Shown here: in pieces, positions 1 through 7,742 of the stretch
Position numbering within the stretch: position 1 is the first letter of the stretch
How the letters are laid out: each line of letters begins with the position of its first letter
From: Flemingiibacterium sp045636145
GTDB lineage: Bacteria; Bacillota; Clostridia; Oscillospirales; CAG-272
Length of the DNA stretch: 19,807 nucleotides
Assembly (NCBI GenBank): GCA_045636145.1
Contig: JAZTWV010000043.1
Span: forward strand, 1-19,807
Direction: 5' to 3'
Made by a program: the position numbers and the translations under genes
Notes under the pieces: model-generated
Seen by the model: the letters and a program-made list of their open reading frames with translations, nothing else
The model's database searches: none
Told to the model about the DNA's origin: nothing

Positions 1-150
1 TCGTGTTCAAAAGAATTGTCGAGATTTCTTTGTTATCGTTTATACATCTTCCATTCAGCATCTCTCGATGCCTCACTTCTTTGTACTCATCCTAATCTCT
101 TGTTGTTCAATTTTCAAGGACCAACTCGCTGCCTCCCTCTTGCGGGCGAC
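1..150 (-). promoter_or_regulatory. rRNA operon leader (16S expected just off the left edge)
   Basis: Read on the minus strand, 123-101 gives GGTCCTTGAAAATTGAAC, which resembles the boxA-type sequence (CTTTGAAAACTGAACA) found ahead of 16S genes in Firmicutes. Further downstream, 71-58 forms a 5-bp hairpin GCATC/GATGC closed by a GAGA (GNRA) tetraloop. No open reading frame here has a ribosome binding site or protein-like composition. Together with the three promoters upstream this fits the transcribed leader of an rRNA operon. The 16S gene itself is not in the window, so its presence is an inference. Confidence 0.75.
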
Positions 151-156
151 TTTGAT

Positions 157-185
157 ATTATATCATATCTCCCACCGCTTGTCAA
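157..185 (-). promoter_or_regulatory. rrn promoter P1 (proximal)
   Basis: On the minus strand TTGACA (185-180), 17-bp spacer, TATAAT (162-157), with TGA directly before the -10 as an extended -10. Both hexamers match the sigma-A consensus perfectly. Upstream (186-215) is an A/T-tract region like an UP element. Predicted start near 150. Confidence 0.92.
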
Positions 186-250
186 GAGGTTTTTAAAAAG
201 TTTTTTAAAAACTTTTTCTGCAAACCGTCACTCGTTCAAGCGACTCGACT

Positions 251-279
251 ATTATATCACATAATACGGTGCTTGTCAA
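251..279 (-). promoter_or_regulatory. rrn promoter P2
   Basis: On the minus strand TTGACA (279-274), 17-bp spacer, TATAAT (256-251), preceded by TGTGA. Perfect consensus, with A/T-rich DNA upstream (280-312). It lies 94 bp upstream of P1 in the same orientation. Confidence 0.92.
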
Positions 280-351
280 GAGGTATTTTGCATTTTTCAA
301 AAATCTTTTTGCTTACGAAAGATTATTAAAATCTCTCGCGACAGCTTTAAT

Positions 352-380
352 ATTATATCACACCCATTTACATTTGTCAA
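352..380 (-). promoter_or_regulatory. rrn promoter P3 (distal)
   Basis: On the minus strand TTGACA (380-375), 17-bp spacer, TATAAT (357-352), preceded by TGTGA. Perfect consensus, followed upstream by a T/A-rich tract (381-400). Third of three tandem promoters at roughly 95-100 bp spacing, the arrangement used for rRNA operons. Confidence 0.92.
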
Positions 381-466
381 CACTTTTTTTAATATTTCTT
401 CTCTTTCGGCACAAATATGCATATTTGATTCATTAAAGTAAATACTGTTGTACGAGGTGACACAAT

Positions 467-1132
467 ATGCTCACTATTTTTATCAGAGTTATACTCATCT
501 ATATACTTCTCATCGGTACAATGCGTATTATGGGAAAACGCCAAATAGGCGAGCTTCAGCTCTCGGAGCTTGTGACCACAATCCTTCTTTCGGAATTGGC
601 ATCACAGCCGATCACCGACAGCCAGATCCCATTTGCATTCGCACTGATCCCGATATGCGTACTTTTGTCGCTTGAAGTCGTAATCTCATTTGCAGTTACC
701 AAAATCCCTTTTTTAAAGCCAATATTCGACGGTACGCCGAGTATACTGATCTCCCACGGTGTAATCAACAAGTCCGAAATAGAAAAGGTGCGAATAAGCA
801 TCGAAGAGCTTCTTTCGGCTATACGAATAGAAGGAATAGGCGACATCGAAGACGTAGACTATGCGATTCTTGAGCACAACGGACAGCTCTCCGTAATTCC
901 AAAGAAGCAAGCTGCCCCCCCAAGCGCATCCGAAATGAATATAAAAGTCTCCGAATCCGGCATTGCACACGCTCTTGTGGTAGACTCCCACATAAGCGAT
1001 TTTGACTTAAACCTCATCGGACGTGACCGCGAATGGCTGAACAAACGGCTCAAAAAGCACAAGGCGGAGCTTTCCGAGGTGTATTTGTTCTGCGTCAATG
1101 ACGAAGGAAAGGAATATCTGGTAAAAAAATAG
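467..1132 (+). CDS. DUF421 (YetF-like) membrane protein
   Basis: A 221-residue protein of the DUF421/YetF family. The N-terminal third is hydrophobic (about residues 2-18 and 55-80). It carries the family signature around residues 19-45, including RIMGKRQIGELQ and SELVTTILLSELAS. A soluble alpha/beta domain follows with the family pattern PSILISHGVINKSEIE. The start is set by GAGGTG at 454-459, 7 bases before ATG. Its stop TAG shares one base with the GTG start of the next gene, so the two are probably co-translated. Family members in bacilli have been linked to spore properties, but the biochemical role is not established. No convincing promoter was found in 381-460. The gene diverges from the rRNA operon. 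Confidence 0.9.
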   Translation: MLTIFIRVILIYILLIGTMRIMGKRQIGELQLSELVTTILLSELASQPITDSQIPFAFALIPICVLLSLEVVISFAVTKIPFLKPIFDGTPSILISHGVINKSEIEKVRISIEELLSAIRIEGIGDIEDVDYAILEHNGQLSVIPKKQAAPPSASEMNIKVSESGIAHALVVDSHISDFDLNLIGRDREWLNKRLKKHKAELSEVYLFCVNDEGKEYLVKK

Positions 1133-1485
1133 TGCGTTCCTTTATAATAGCATCCATTATCCTTACCGTCATATGTGTAATGATAGGAATTAACAGCGTA
1201 TACGTTATATCACAGACGGATAAGATCCTTACCACATGTGAGGTGCTGAAAACAGACAACTCCGCGAGTCGGATAAACGAACTTGTATCCGAATGGCAGA
1301 GTTGTCGCGATATTATAGCACTGTCAGTCCACAGAGCCGATCTTGAACGTGCTGAAAACGCTATCGAAGCCCTCAAAAAATATCAGTCAGGCTCACAGGA
1401 CTTTAATTATCATCTTTCCATACTCATAAGCGCCGTTGAACACATTGCAAATGGGCAAAAACCAACTGTGGACAGTATATTTTAA
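1132..1485 (+). CDS. DUF4363 family protein
   Basis: A 117-residue protein with one N-terminal membrane helix (about residues 3-22), then a largely helical domain with conserved-looking W54 and a C-terminal helix. This is the layout of DUF4363 proteins, which often follow DUF421 genes in Clostridia. The start is GTG, overlapping the upstream TAG by one base. The only Shine-Dalgarno-like sequence (AAGGAAAGG, about 1104-1112) is some 20 bases away, so translation is probably coupled to the DUF421 gene. The stop codon overlaps the stop of the convergent gene at 1482-1485. Function unknown. Confidence 0.75.
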   Translation: MRSFIIASIILTVICVMIGINSVYVISQTDKILTTCEVLKTDNSASRINELVSEWQSCRDIIALSVHRADLERAENAIEALKKYQSGSQDFNYHLSILISAVEHIANGQKPTVDSIF

Positions 1486-2162
1486 CGAAAAGCCGTAATT
1501 TTGTCCGCCAAATACACTTCCCTGCGCGTTATGGTGTAATATTCGGAAAACAGATCGTCAAATTTTATCCCAAGCTTAGAATCTGCGGCTTTTATGAGAT
1601 ATTCGGGATTGAGGTAGTTAGCACTGTCCGCAGACAAGAGAGCGTGTATTGTTATACCGCCGTCTTCATACTCACATGAGCGCAGATCAATGTAAGGCGA
1701 AATATCAACCTCTTTATCACCGGATTTCGAGCGTTTTGTCAGCACAAGCGGCGAATTATACAATTCCTTTAACCGTTCCGCCGCCGAAGCATCCGCTCCG
1801 TTCCACACCATTCTTATTTCATATTCGGCAAAAGCGATTTCACTGAATTTCCGCTCACTTTGATACACATCGGTTATCTGCATTTCATCCGTAAGCGTTA
1901 CATTGATTCTCGCCTTGATCTCATCAAGCGACATGGGTTCTGTCAAACGAATATCAAAAAACTCGCACTCGCTCTCTGTGCCTATAGAAAGAGGAAGAGA
2001 AAAGGTCAGCTTCAGTCTCGGATTGAACCCCTGCGAATACCACGCCGGAATGCCTGCACGGATAATATTTCTCGTCATTGTCCGCACAAGATCAAGATGC
2101 GAGATGTACTGAAGACTTCCTACCTTGTAAAACATCGCTCTTATTTGCATCGGCTGCACCAT
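1482..2162 (-). CDS. Radical SAM-linked protein, DUF2344 / TIGR03936 family
   Basis: A 226-residue protein with the family signature near the N terminus: KVGSLQYISHLDL (residues 13-25), then IPAWYSQGFNPRLKLTFSLP and a GTESECEFFD segment. It has no cysteine cluster, so it is not itself a radical SAM enzyme. It is known as the partner or C-terminal domain of TIGR03960 radical SAM proteins. The start at 2162 is supported by GGAGGT (2176-2171) 8 bases upstream. The gene begins inside the end of the radical SAM gene (22-base overlap), which implies tight coupling. No terminator can fit at its end because the convergent DUF4363 gene overlaps it. The molecular function of the pair is unknown. Confidence 0.9.
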   Translation of the reverse strand: MVQPMQIRAMFYKVGSLQYISHLDLVRTMTRNIIRAGIPAWYSQGFNPRLKLTFSLPLSIGTESECEFFDIRLTEPMSLDEIKARINVTLTDEMQITDVYQSERKFSEIAFAEYEIRMVWNGADASAAERLKELYNSPLVLTKRSKSGDKEVDISPYIDLRSCEYEDGGITIHALLSADSANYLNPEYLIKAADSKLGIKFDDLFSEYYTITRREVYLADKITAFR

Positions 2163-4012
2163 GTGCGCTCACCTCCAAGCTTATTTGCACCGCATCCCGT
2201 ACATTTTTCGGCACAGTTCAGATTAGTCACGGCATTGTATGCATTATGACGTTCGCGGAGCAGAAATGCCTTGTCAACACCGCAGTCAATCACATCCCAC
2301 GGCAGGATCTCGCCCTCGCCTATCTCACGATTGGCGTAGTAGGAAGGATCTATGCCGCAATCGGAAAACACCTGCATCCATTTGGAGCAATCAAAATACT
2401 CCTCCCAGGCGTCAAATCTCATTCCGCGGCGATGCGCTTCAAGTACAGCAGGAGCAATACGTCTGTCTCCGCGAGCGAATACCGCTTCTATAAGCGAAAC
2501 CTCCGCATCGTGGTAATTATACTTGACCTTGGGATCGTTTATCTTGGAGCGAAGAAGCTTCTGCTTGCGGTCAAGCTCCGCGAGAGTATCCTGAGACTCC
2601 CACTGAAAGGCGGTAAAGGGTTTGGGAATAAAGCAAGCCACACTTATTGTGACTGTGGGAGCTTTTCTGCCCTTCACTCCGCGCATAACATCATAGTATT
2701 CGTCTACAACACGCTTTGCAAGATTAGCAATTCCCTCGATATCTTCGTCGGTCTCCGTCGGCAAGCCAAGCATAAAATAGAGCTTGACCTGATTTTTTCC
2801 GGCTTCAAACGCCACGCGGCAGGCGCGGAGCAGATCATCCTCGGTAACATTCTTGTTTATGGCATCACGAAGACGCTGAGTACCTGCCTCAGGCGCAAAA
2901 GTAAGCCCCGATGCGCGAACAGAGGATATTTTATCCATAAGCTCCTTCGTGAACATATCAAGTCTCATGGACGGGAGCGACAAATTCACCTTAGCCGCGT
3001 CTGTCCACCGAAGCAGCGTATCGCAAAGTCCCTCTATCTCGGAATAATCGCTTATACTTAATGAAGAAAGTGAAATTTCGTCATAACCGGTAGTTTCGCG
3101 CAGTGCTCTCGCCTGACGGTCGAGCACTTCTACCGATTTTTCTCGCACAGGACGGTATACCATGCCTGCCTGACAGAATCTGCACCCACGTATACAGCCG
3201 CGGTAAACCTCAAGCATGATTCGGTCATGTACCGTTTCAATATATGGCATAACAAACTGATCGGGGAAATACGCCTCATCCATATTCTTTATTATACGCT
3301 TGGTTATTTTCCGGGGAATATCCTCATATTTCGGAGTGTATGCCTTTATAGTACCGTCCGGATTGTAGCTTACCTCATACATAGACGGCACATAGAAGCC
3401 GTCAAGCTTCGCCGCGCGGCGGAGAAACTGCTCTCGTGTATACTCGCCGGAGTCCTTCATATCTGCATAAAGATGCATGATTTCGGGAAGTGCTTCCTCG
3501 CCCTCTCCGATAGAAAACACATCGAAGAAGTCCGCAATAGGCTCGGCATTGTAGGAGCATGGTCCGCCGCCGATCACGATGGGCATATCATCTGTGCGCT
3601 CCGATGCCAAAAGCGGTATGCCGGCAAGCTCCAGGGTATTCAGTACGTTTGTATAGCAAAGCTCATACTGAAGGGTAAAACCCACAAAATCAAAATCACG
3701 GAGCGCATCTCCGCTTTCATGGGCATAGAGTGGAATATTATATCGGCGAAGCTGTTCTTCCATATCCACCCACGGTGTGTAGGCACGCTCGCACCAAAGA
3801 TCGGGATGATTGTTTATAGCACCGTAAAGTATGCGTATGCCGAGATTTGACATACCTATTTCATAAGTGTCCGGGAAGCAGAAAGCAAATCTTGCCCGCA
3901 CCTTGGCTTTATCTTTGATTATCTGACCGTATTCGCCGCCGGTATATCTTCCGGGTTTTTCCACTCGCTTTAAAACGCGCTCGGCGGCTTCCTTGGGTGT
4001 AAGATCTTCCAT
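2141..4012 (-). CDS. Radical SAM protein, TIGR03960 family (B12-binding-like N domain)
   Basis: A 623-residue protein. The N-terminal part (about residues 35-200) resembles the cobalamin-binding-like domain of B12-type radical SAM proteins, with MPIVIGGGPCSYNAEP and a SIGEGEEALPE segment. The radical SAM core follows with the CX3CX2C cluster CIRGCRFC at about residues 272-279, which would hold a 4Fe-4S cluster for SAM cleavage. The C terminus has six cysteines in about 30 residues (CAEKCTGCG and WCSRC), a possible second metal site. GAAAGG (4026-4021) lies 8 bases before ATG. The gene follows the pseudo-ATPase gene by 55 bases across a hairpin and overlaps the DUF2344 gene by 22 bases. The substrate is unknown. 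The pair usually sits near ribonuclease G, which is absent here. Confidence 0.92.
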   Translation of the reverse strand: MEDLTPKEAAERVLKRVEKPGRYTGGEYGQIIKDKAKVRARFAFCFPDTYEIGMSNLGIRILYGAINNHPDLWCERAYTPWVDMEEQLRRYNIPLYAHESGDALRDFDFVGFTLQYELCYTNVLNTLELAGIPLLASERTDDMPIVIGGGPCSYNAEPIADFFDVFSIGEGEEALPEIMHLYADMKDSGEYTREQFLRRAAKLDGFYVPSMYEVSYNPDGTIKAYTPKYEDIPRKITKRIIKNMDEAYFPDQFVMPYIETVHDRIMLEVYRGCIRGCRFCQAGMVYRPVREKSVEVLDRQARALRETTGYDEISLSSLSISDYSEIEGLCDTLLRWTDAAKVNLSLPSMRLDMFTKELMDKISSVRASGLTFAPEAGTQRLRDAINKNVTEDDLLRACRVAFEAGKNQVKLYFMLGLPTETDEDIEGIANLAKRVVDEYYDVMRGVKGRKAPTVTISVACFIPKPFTAFQWESQDTLAELDRKQKLLRSKINDPKVKYNYHDAEVSLIEAVFARGDRRIAPAVLEAHRRGMRFDAWEEYFDCSKWMQVFSDCGIDPSYYANREIGEGEILPWDVIDCGVDKAFLLRERHNAYNAVTNLNCAEKCTGCGANKLGGERTWCSRCK

Positions 4013-4034
4013 AACCTTATCCTTTCACAGAACA

Positions 4035-4069
4035 ATGGGATGTCGCTTTTGCGGCATCCCATATTTTTT
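4035..4069. terminator. Strong hairpin, terminator-like toward the plus strand
   Basis: Arms 4035-4046 and 4051-4062 form a 12-bp stem (one G-T pair) around a TTTT loop. On the plus strand the stem is followed by ATTTTTT, a good intrinsic terminator. On the minus strand, the direction of the surrounding genes, the tail is only TTGTTCTG, so it would be a weak terminator or attenuator between the pseudo-ATPase and radical SAM genes. The T-tract overlaps the stop codon of the pseudo-ATPase gene. Confidence 0.6.
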
Positions 4070-6683
4070 AAACTAAAAATCTTGAAATGAGAAAAACCGG
4101 AATAGTCCAGAAAAGCTGATAGAGCATAATGTACAGCGACGACAGCTCCACAGAGTTTCCAAATGCATGGATGAATACCATCACAACCACGCCTATAAGC
4201 ATCGCCAGCACCTTTACTATAAGGCTCGTTTTTATGGCATTGCTTACACGCTCACACAGAGTAACTGTTTTTAAAAGAGCCTTTACAGAGCGCTTGGATA
4301 CGATTCCGCTGTCACAGCGCTCAAACGTGTGAGGAATATCCTCCACAGTCTTTGAGCGAATAACCTTGACAGGATACTTCATAGCCTTAATCTTCTTTGC
4401 AAGAAGGAGATCGTCAATGTTGGGGTCAAAGGACTTGATGCCAACACAGATACCCGTCTTGTAAAGCTGTGCCAAAATAGCCTCAAACTCACCGTCAATG
4501 GTATAGTGAACATAAACCTTAGCCGCAAGCTGTCCGCCGAAAGCGATGTACAGCACACCGAGAGAAGCATTAAGCTCCTGCTTCTTTGCTTCACTGTCAA
4601 AGGGCGGCTCGTAATCCTTCTTTTCCATGTAGGATGCCTTGCCTATATAAACCTGAACATCGTCGATGGTAACGGTGAATCCGTCATCCTCCACCTCGAT
4701 AAGCTCCACATCCTCGGAGTATCCCATGTCATGGGTTGCCTGGCTAAATACATCCGCAAGAGGTCCGCCCACCTTAATGAATGCGCTTGCAAGGCTGTAT
4801 ATGATCTCGTCAATACGGTTGTTTCCGTAAACCTTAATGCTGGTGACTTTCACGCCGCCGGACGGGAACACTTCTTTATCTTCAAAAGATATAACGGAAG
4901 ATCCGGAATATTCCACAAGAGAGCTTTCGCCAATAATAGCACTGTCATTGTCGTAGGAATCCTTAGACGCCTTATAGAAAGGATAGCTGTAAATGACGAA
5001 AGTAGTGAGAGGTGCTGTAACAACGGCGGTAACGAATGCCATTGTAAAAGCGGTGTATACACTGCGGTTTACAATATAGGAAATAATAAAGAAAGCAACA
5101 GCCAGAATCATCACAACCGGAATTGTGATACCGATGATAGGCTTGGAAATGCCTTTTTCATTGATACGGGCAAAGAAGCCGTCAACAAAATCGGTCTTGC
5201 CTACACGGATAATCTGGGAATCACCGGGAACATAGTCGTTGAATACTTCCCTCTCAAGTGATTCGGTGGTATCCGAAACAGGAGTTACTACAAATTTCTT
5301 TTTCTTGGAAGAAATTACGTTAAAGCTGAAAACATCGCGCTTAAGATTCATAAACTCGTAAACGAGCGAGAGAAGTACAGCAAAGACCACAGGAAGATTG
5401 TACAGCGCAAAGCCTTCCATGGGAGCGGTGAGGCATGAAGCGAAGGTGTATATTACAGACATCGCCAGCACAAACGCCGTAAGACTCTCAGGCGTAGGTT
5501 TCAGCGCAATAAGATTCTTTACGCCGTCAACGACCTGCTTCCATACAAGCACACCGCAGAGAACTACGAGCTGCAAATCAAACATGGCATACACTACCGG
5601 ATATGATGTAGGACGCATGAACGCAGGCATCGTCAGACCCAGCAGTGAGAAATTCTCAACAACAAACAGTGCGGCAATAAGAGCAATCGCCGCCGCAATA
5701 CGGACAGCCAGCGTATAATAGCGTGACTTATAAGAAGTAAGTATCTCGCCAATCTGATCGCGCGAGGTATATTCAATCTGTTCTTCAACCGCCTGCATCT
5801 GAGCTGTCTGCTCATGCTTTTGGAGAATATCGTCCTCCATAGCGGTAGCCTGTTCCTCACCTACGGTTTCCTTTAACTCCTCATTCATGCCAAAGGCAAG
5901 CATAAGGTTAAGGTCTGTCTGGTCTATCTCCTCGCCGCCTGCCTCACCGTAAACAGTCTCACCGGCATTATCGGATTCAGCTGACTCCGGAAGCATCATG
6001 TCGTCGGTCACGGGCTTAAACACCTCCGTTTCGGAGCGCTCAAACGCCTCATCAACAAGCCGTTCAATCTCCGGATCGTCATCCTCAGCAAGCTGTTTTA
6101 CACGGGAAATATCAAATACCGCTGTTTTCTCGGTATCCGTATCGGCAAAAACCTCAGATTCAGCCACATCGACACCTTCATCATCAGATATAGGCAGATC
6201 TTCTGCGGTATCCTCCGCAATCTTGATATCCGAATCCTCGTCGGAAGCTTCATCCTCGGGCGCGACAGGTTCCGAAAGCAGACTGTCCTCAGTGGATTCC
6301 GGAATCTCCGCATCCTCAATCTCGCGCTCGATCTCGCGCACGATCTCCTCGCCTGTTTCGTCAACAAGCGGATTCTCCGAATCTGCATCCTCCGAAGATT
6401 CGTTTTTCGGCTGATTGATATATTTTTCTATCAGCGCATCAACGTCAAGATCGGAATCGTCCGATGCAGTTACAGCCTCGGAATTACGAAGCTCCCTCTC
6501 GGCGGATTCAAAAACAGACTCATCAATCTTAAGAGCCTCACGTGGAGACTTGTCCGCATTTATCTTTTCTACGACTTTGGGATCGGATTTAAGATCCATG
6601 CTTTTATTCAAAAGCTCAAGCAGCTCGTCAGCGGTCAAATCCTTTCCCTGATTGTTGCCGGAGCTTTTTTTCTCATCCTGCAT
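4068..6683 (-). CDS. P1B-type ATPase-like membrane protein lacking catalytic motifs
   Basis: An 871-residue protein in two parts. Residues 1-315 are extremely acidic, low-complexity and without cysteine. Residues 320-871 have eight predicted membrane helices (about 322-343, 361-382, 400-420, 427-446, 515-538, 541-566, 820-841, 849-870), the 4+2+2 plan of heavy-metal (P1B) ATPases. Between helices 4 and 5 is an actuator-like segment (VPGDSQIIRVGKTDFVDG) with no TGE. After helix 6, where DKTGT should be, the sequence reads FEDKEVFPSG (600-609). GKASYM (681-686) resembles the nucleotide-domain pattern. The TGD region reads KSFDPN (750-755) and the GDGxND region ends as CDSGIVSKRSV (790-800). I infer a non-hydrolysing relative. 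AGGAAAGGGA (6700-6691) supports the start. It lies 25 bases after rlmB. Substrate and role are unknown. Confidence 0.72.
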   Translation of the reverse strand: MQDEKKSSGNNQGKDLTADELLELLNKSMDLKSDPKVVEKINADKSPREALKIDESVFESAERELRNSEAVTASDDSDLDVDALIEKYINQPKNESSEDADSENPLVDETGEEIVREIEREIEDAEIPESTEDSLLSEPVAPEDEASDEDSDIKIAEDTAEDLPISDDEGVDVAESEVFADTDTEKTAVFDISRVKQLAEDDDPEIERLVDEAFERSETEVFKPVTDDMMLPESAESDNAGETVYGEAGGEEIDQTDLNLMLAFGMNEELKETVGEEQATAMEDDILQKHEQTAQMQAVEEQIEYTSRDQIGEILTSYKSRYYTLAVRIAAAIALIAALFVVENFSLLGLTMPAFMRPTSYPVVYAMFDLQLVVLCGVLVWKQVVDGVKNLIALKPTPESLTAFVLAMSVIYTFASCLTAPMEGFALYNLPVVFAVLLSLVYEFMNLKRDVFSFNVISSKKKKFVVTPVSDTTESLEREVFNDYVPGDSQIIRVGKTDFVDGFFARINEKGISKPIIGITIPVVMILAVAFFIISYIVNRSVYTAFTMAFVTAVVTAPLTTFVIYSYPFYKASKDSYDNDSAIIGESSLVEYSGSSVISFEDKEVFPSGGVKVTSIKVYGNNRIDEIIYSLASAFIKVGGPLADVFSQATHDMGYSEDVELIEVEDDGFTVTIDDVQVYIGKASYMEKKDYEPPFDSEAKKQELNASLGVLYIAFGGQLAAKVYVHYTIDGEFEAILAQLYKTGICVGIKSFDPNIDDLLLAKKIKAMKYPVKVIRSKTVEDIPHTFERCDSGIVSKRSVKALLKTVTLCERVSNAIKTSLIVKVLAMLIGVVVMVFIHAFGNSVELSSLYIMLYQLFWTIPVFLISRFLV

Positions 6684-6708
6684 TTTGTCATCCCTTTCCT
6701 ATCATACA

Positions 6709-7551
6709 TTAGTTTCGGTGAAGCTGACGCGCGGCCTCGCAAAGCACTACGGCAGCAGCACATGATACATTAAACGAATTGACCTTACCGTACATGGGTA
6801 TAGAAATCATAAAATCACATTTTTCGCGTACAAGACGGGATATGCCGGCTCCTTCGCTTCCAAGCACAATAGCGGTAGCACTGTCGAACTTGGTATCATA
6901 ATAGGAAGCACCGTCAGCCTCCGCCCCGTATATCCAAACGCCTTTGTCTTTAAGCTCGTCGATTGCCGCCGCAATATTTGTAACCTTAGCTATTGCAAGA
7001 TGTGCAAGAGCACCGGCAGAGGATTTGTCCACAACAGCGGTAAGACCTGTGGAGCGGCGTTTTGGTATAATAAGTCCGTGAGCACCTGCGCCCTCGGCAC
7101 ATCGAATAATAGCGCCCAGATTGTGGGGATCGGCAATTTCGTCAGCAATGACTATGAGCGGTTTTTCGCCGCGTTCATTTGCAATGGCTAATATTTCGTC
7201 GATACTCACATATTCCTTAGCCGCCGCCATTGCAACCACGCCCTGGTGATTTGCTCCTGCCGCCAGCGCATCTATTTTGGCGCGCTCAACCTCTACAACG
7301 GGTATTTTCCGCGCTATTGCTTCAGCGACGATCAAGGTTATTGATCCCTCGCGGTCTCCGCGTCTGACAAAGAGCTTATCCACCGCCCTATCAGATCTGA
7401 GAAGCTCAAGTACCGCATTTCTGCCGCAAACCGCATTAGAAATCACTTCTTCATTTTCATTCGGGACAGAAACAGACTGTTTTTCGCGAGGTAAATGTTT
7501 CTTTCCGGAAGATCGGCTGTTTTTATAATTATTATTGTCGTTTCTATACAT
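6709..7551 (-). CDS. rlmB: 23S rRNA (guanosine-2'-O-)-methyltransferase RlmB/TrmH family
   Basis: A 280-residue SpoU-class methyltransferase. After a basic, Asn/Ser-rich N-terminal tail (1-30) comes the substrate-binding domain (AVCGRNAVLELL, about 40-51). The knotted SAM-binding domain follows with its three motifs: DPHNLGAIIRCAE, IVLGSEGAGIS and IPMYGKVNSFNVSCAAAVVL. These carry the conserved Asn, Arg, Glu and Ser of the family. Members methylate the ribose of G2251 in 23S rRNA, or related sites. The start ATG at 7551 has AAGG (7560-7557) upstream. It is the first gene after the promoter at 7612-7640 and is probably cotranscribed with the pseudo-ATPase gene. The symbol is by family resemblance; another SpoU specificity cannot be excluded. 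Confidence 0.9.
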   Translation of the reverse strand: MYRNDNNNYKNSRSSGKKHLPREKQSVSVPNENEEVISNAVCGRNAVLELLRSDRAVDKLFVRRGDREGSITLIVAEAIARKIPVVEVERAKIDALAAGANHQGVVAMAAAKEYVSIDEILAIANERGEKPLIVIADEIADPHNLGAIIRCAEGAGAHGLIIPKRRSTGLTAVVDKSSAGALAHLAIAKVTNIAAAIDELKDKGVWIYGAEADGASYYDTKFDSATAIVLGSEGAGISRLVREKCDFMISIPMYGKVNSFNVSCAAAVVLCEAARQLHRN

Positions 7552-7611
7552 ATAAACCTTTATTTAACAAAAATGTAAAATTTACTGCATGAGAATATAT
7601 CTATTCAATAT

Positions 7612-7640
7612 ATTATATCACACTTTTGCCGTTTTGTACA
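7612..7640 (-). promoter_or_regulatory. Promoter of the rlmB cluster
   Basis: On the minus strand TGTACA (7640-7635), 17-bp spacer, TATAAT (7617-7612), with TGTGA before the -10. The -10 and its extension are the same as in rrn promoters P2 and P3. A-tract DNA lies upstream (7650-7695). The predicted transcript starts near 7605, about 55 bases ahead of rlmB. Confidence 0.75.
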
Positions 7641-7689
7641 TACCTTTATGCGGATTTTTTCAAAAAAAATCGACTTTTTTCAAAAAATC

Positions 7690-7721
7690 AAAAAAGGAGA
7701 CACCGTTTATACGGCACCTCC
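7690..7721 (-). terminator. Intrinsic terminator of the zinc-ribbon gene
   Basis: On the minus strand an 11-bp stem (7721-7711 with 7706-7696, three G-T pairs) closed by a 4-base loop and followed by six T (7695-7690). It lies 22 bases after the stop of the zinc-ribbon gene and separates it from the rlmB promoter. Confidence 0.88.
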
Positions 7722-7742
7722 GTTTTTGCAACCTCTTTGCAA

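Noticed and set aside
16..264. 82-residue plus-strand reading frame at the left end
   Set aside because: No ribosome binding site, no protein-like composition, and it overlaps the rRNA operon leader and promoter P1 on the other strand.
2078..3061. 327-residue plus-strand frame opposite the radical SAM genes
   Set aside because: It lies fully antisense to clearly recognised coding sequence, has no start signals and matches no known family.
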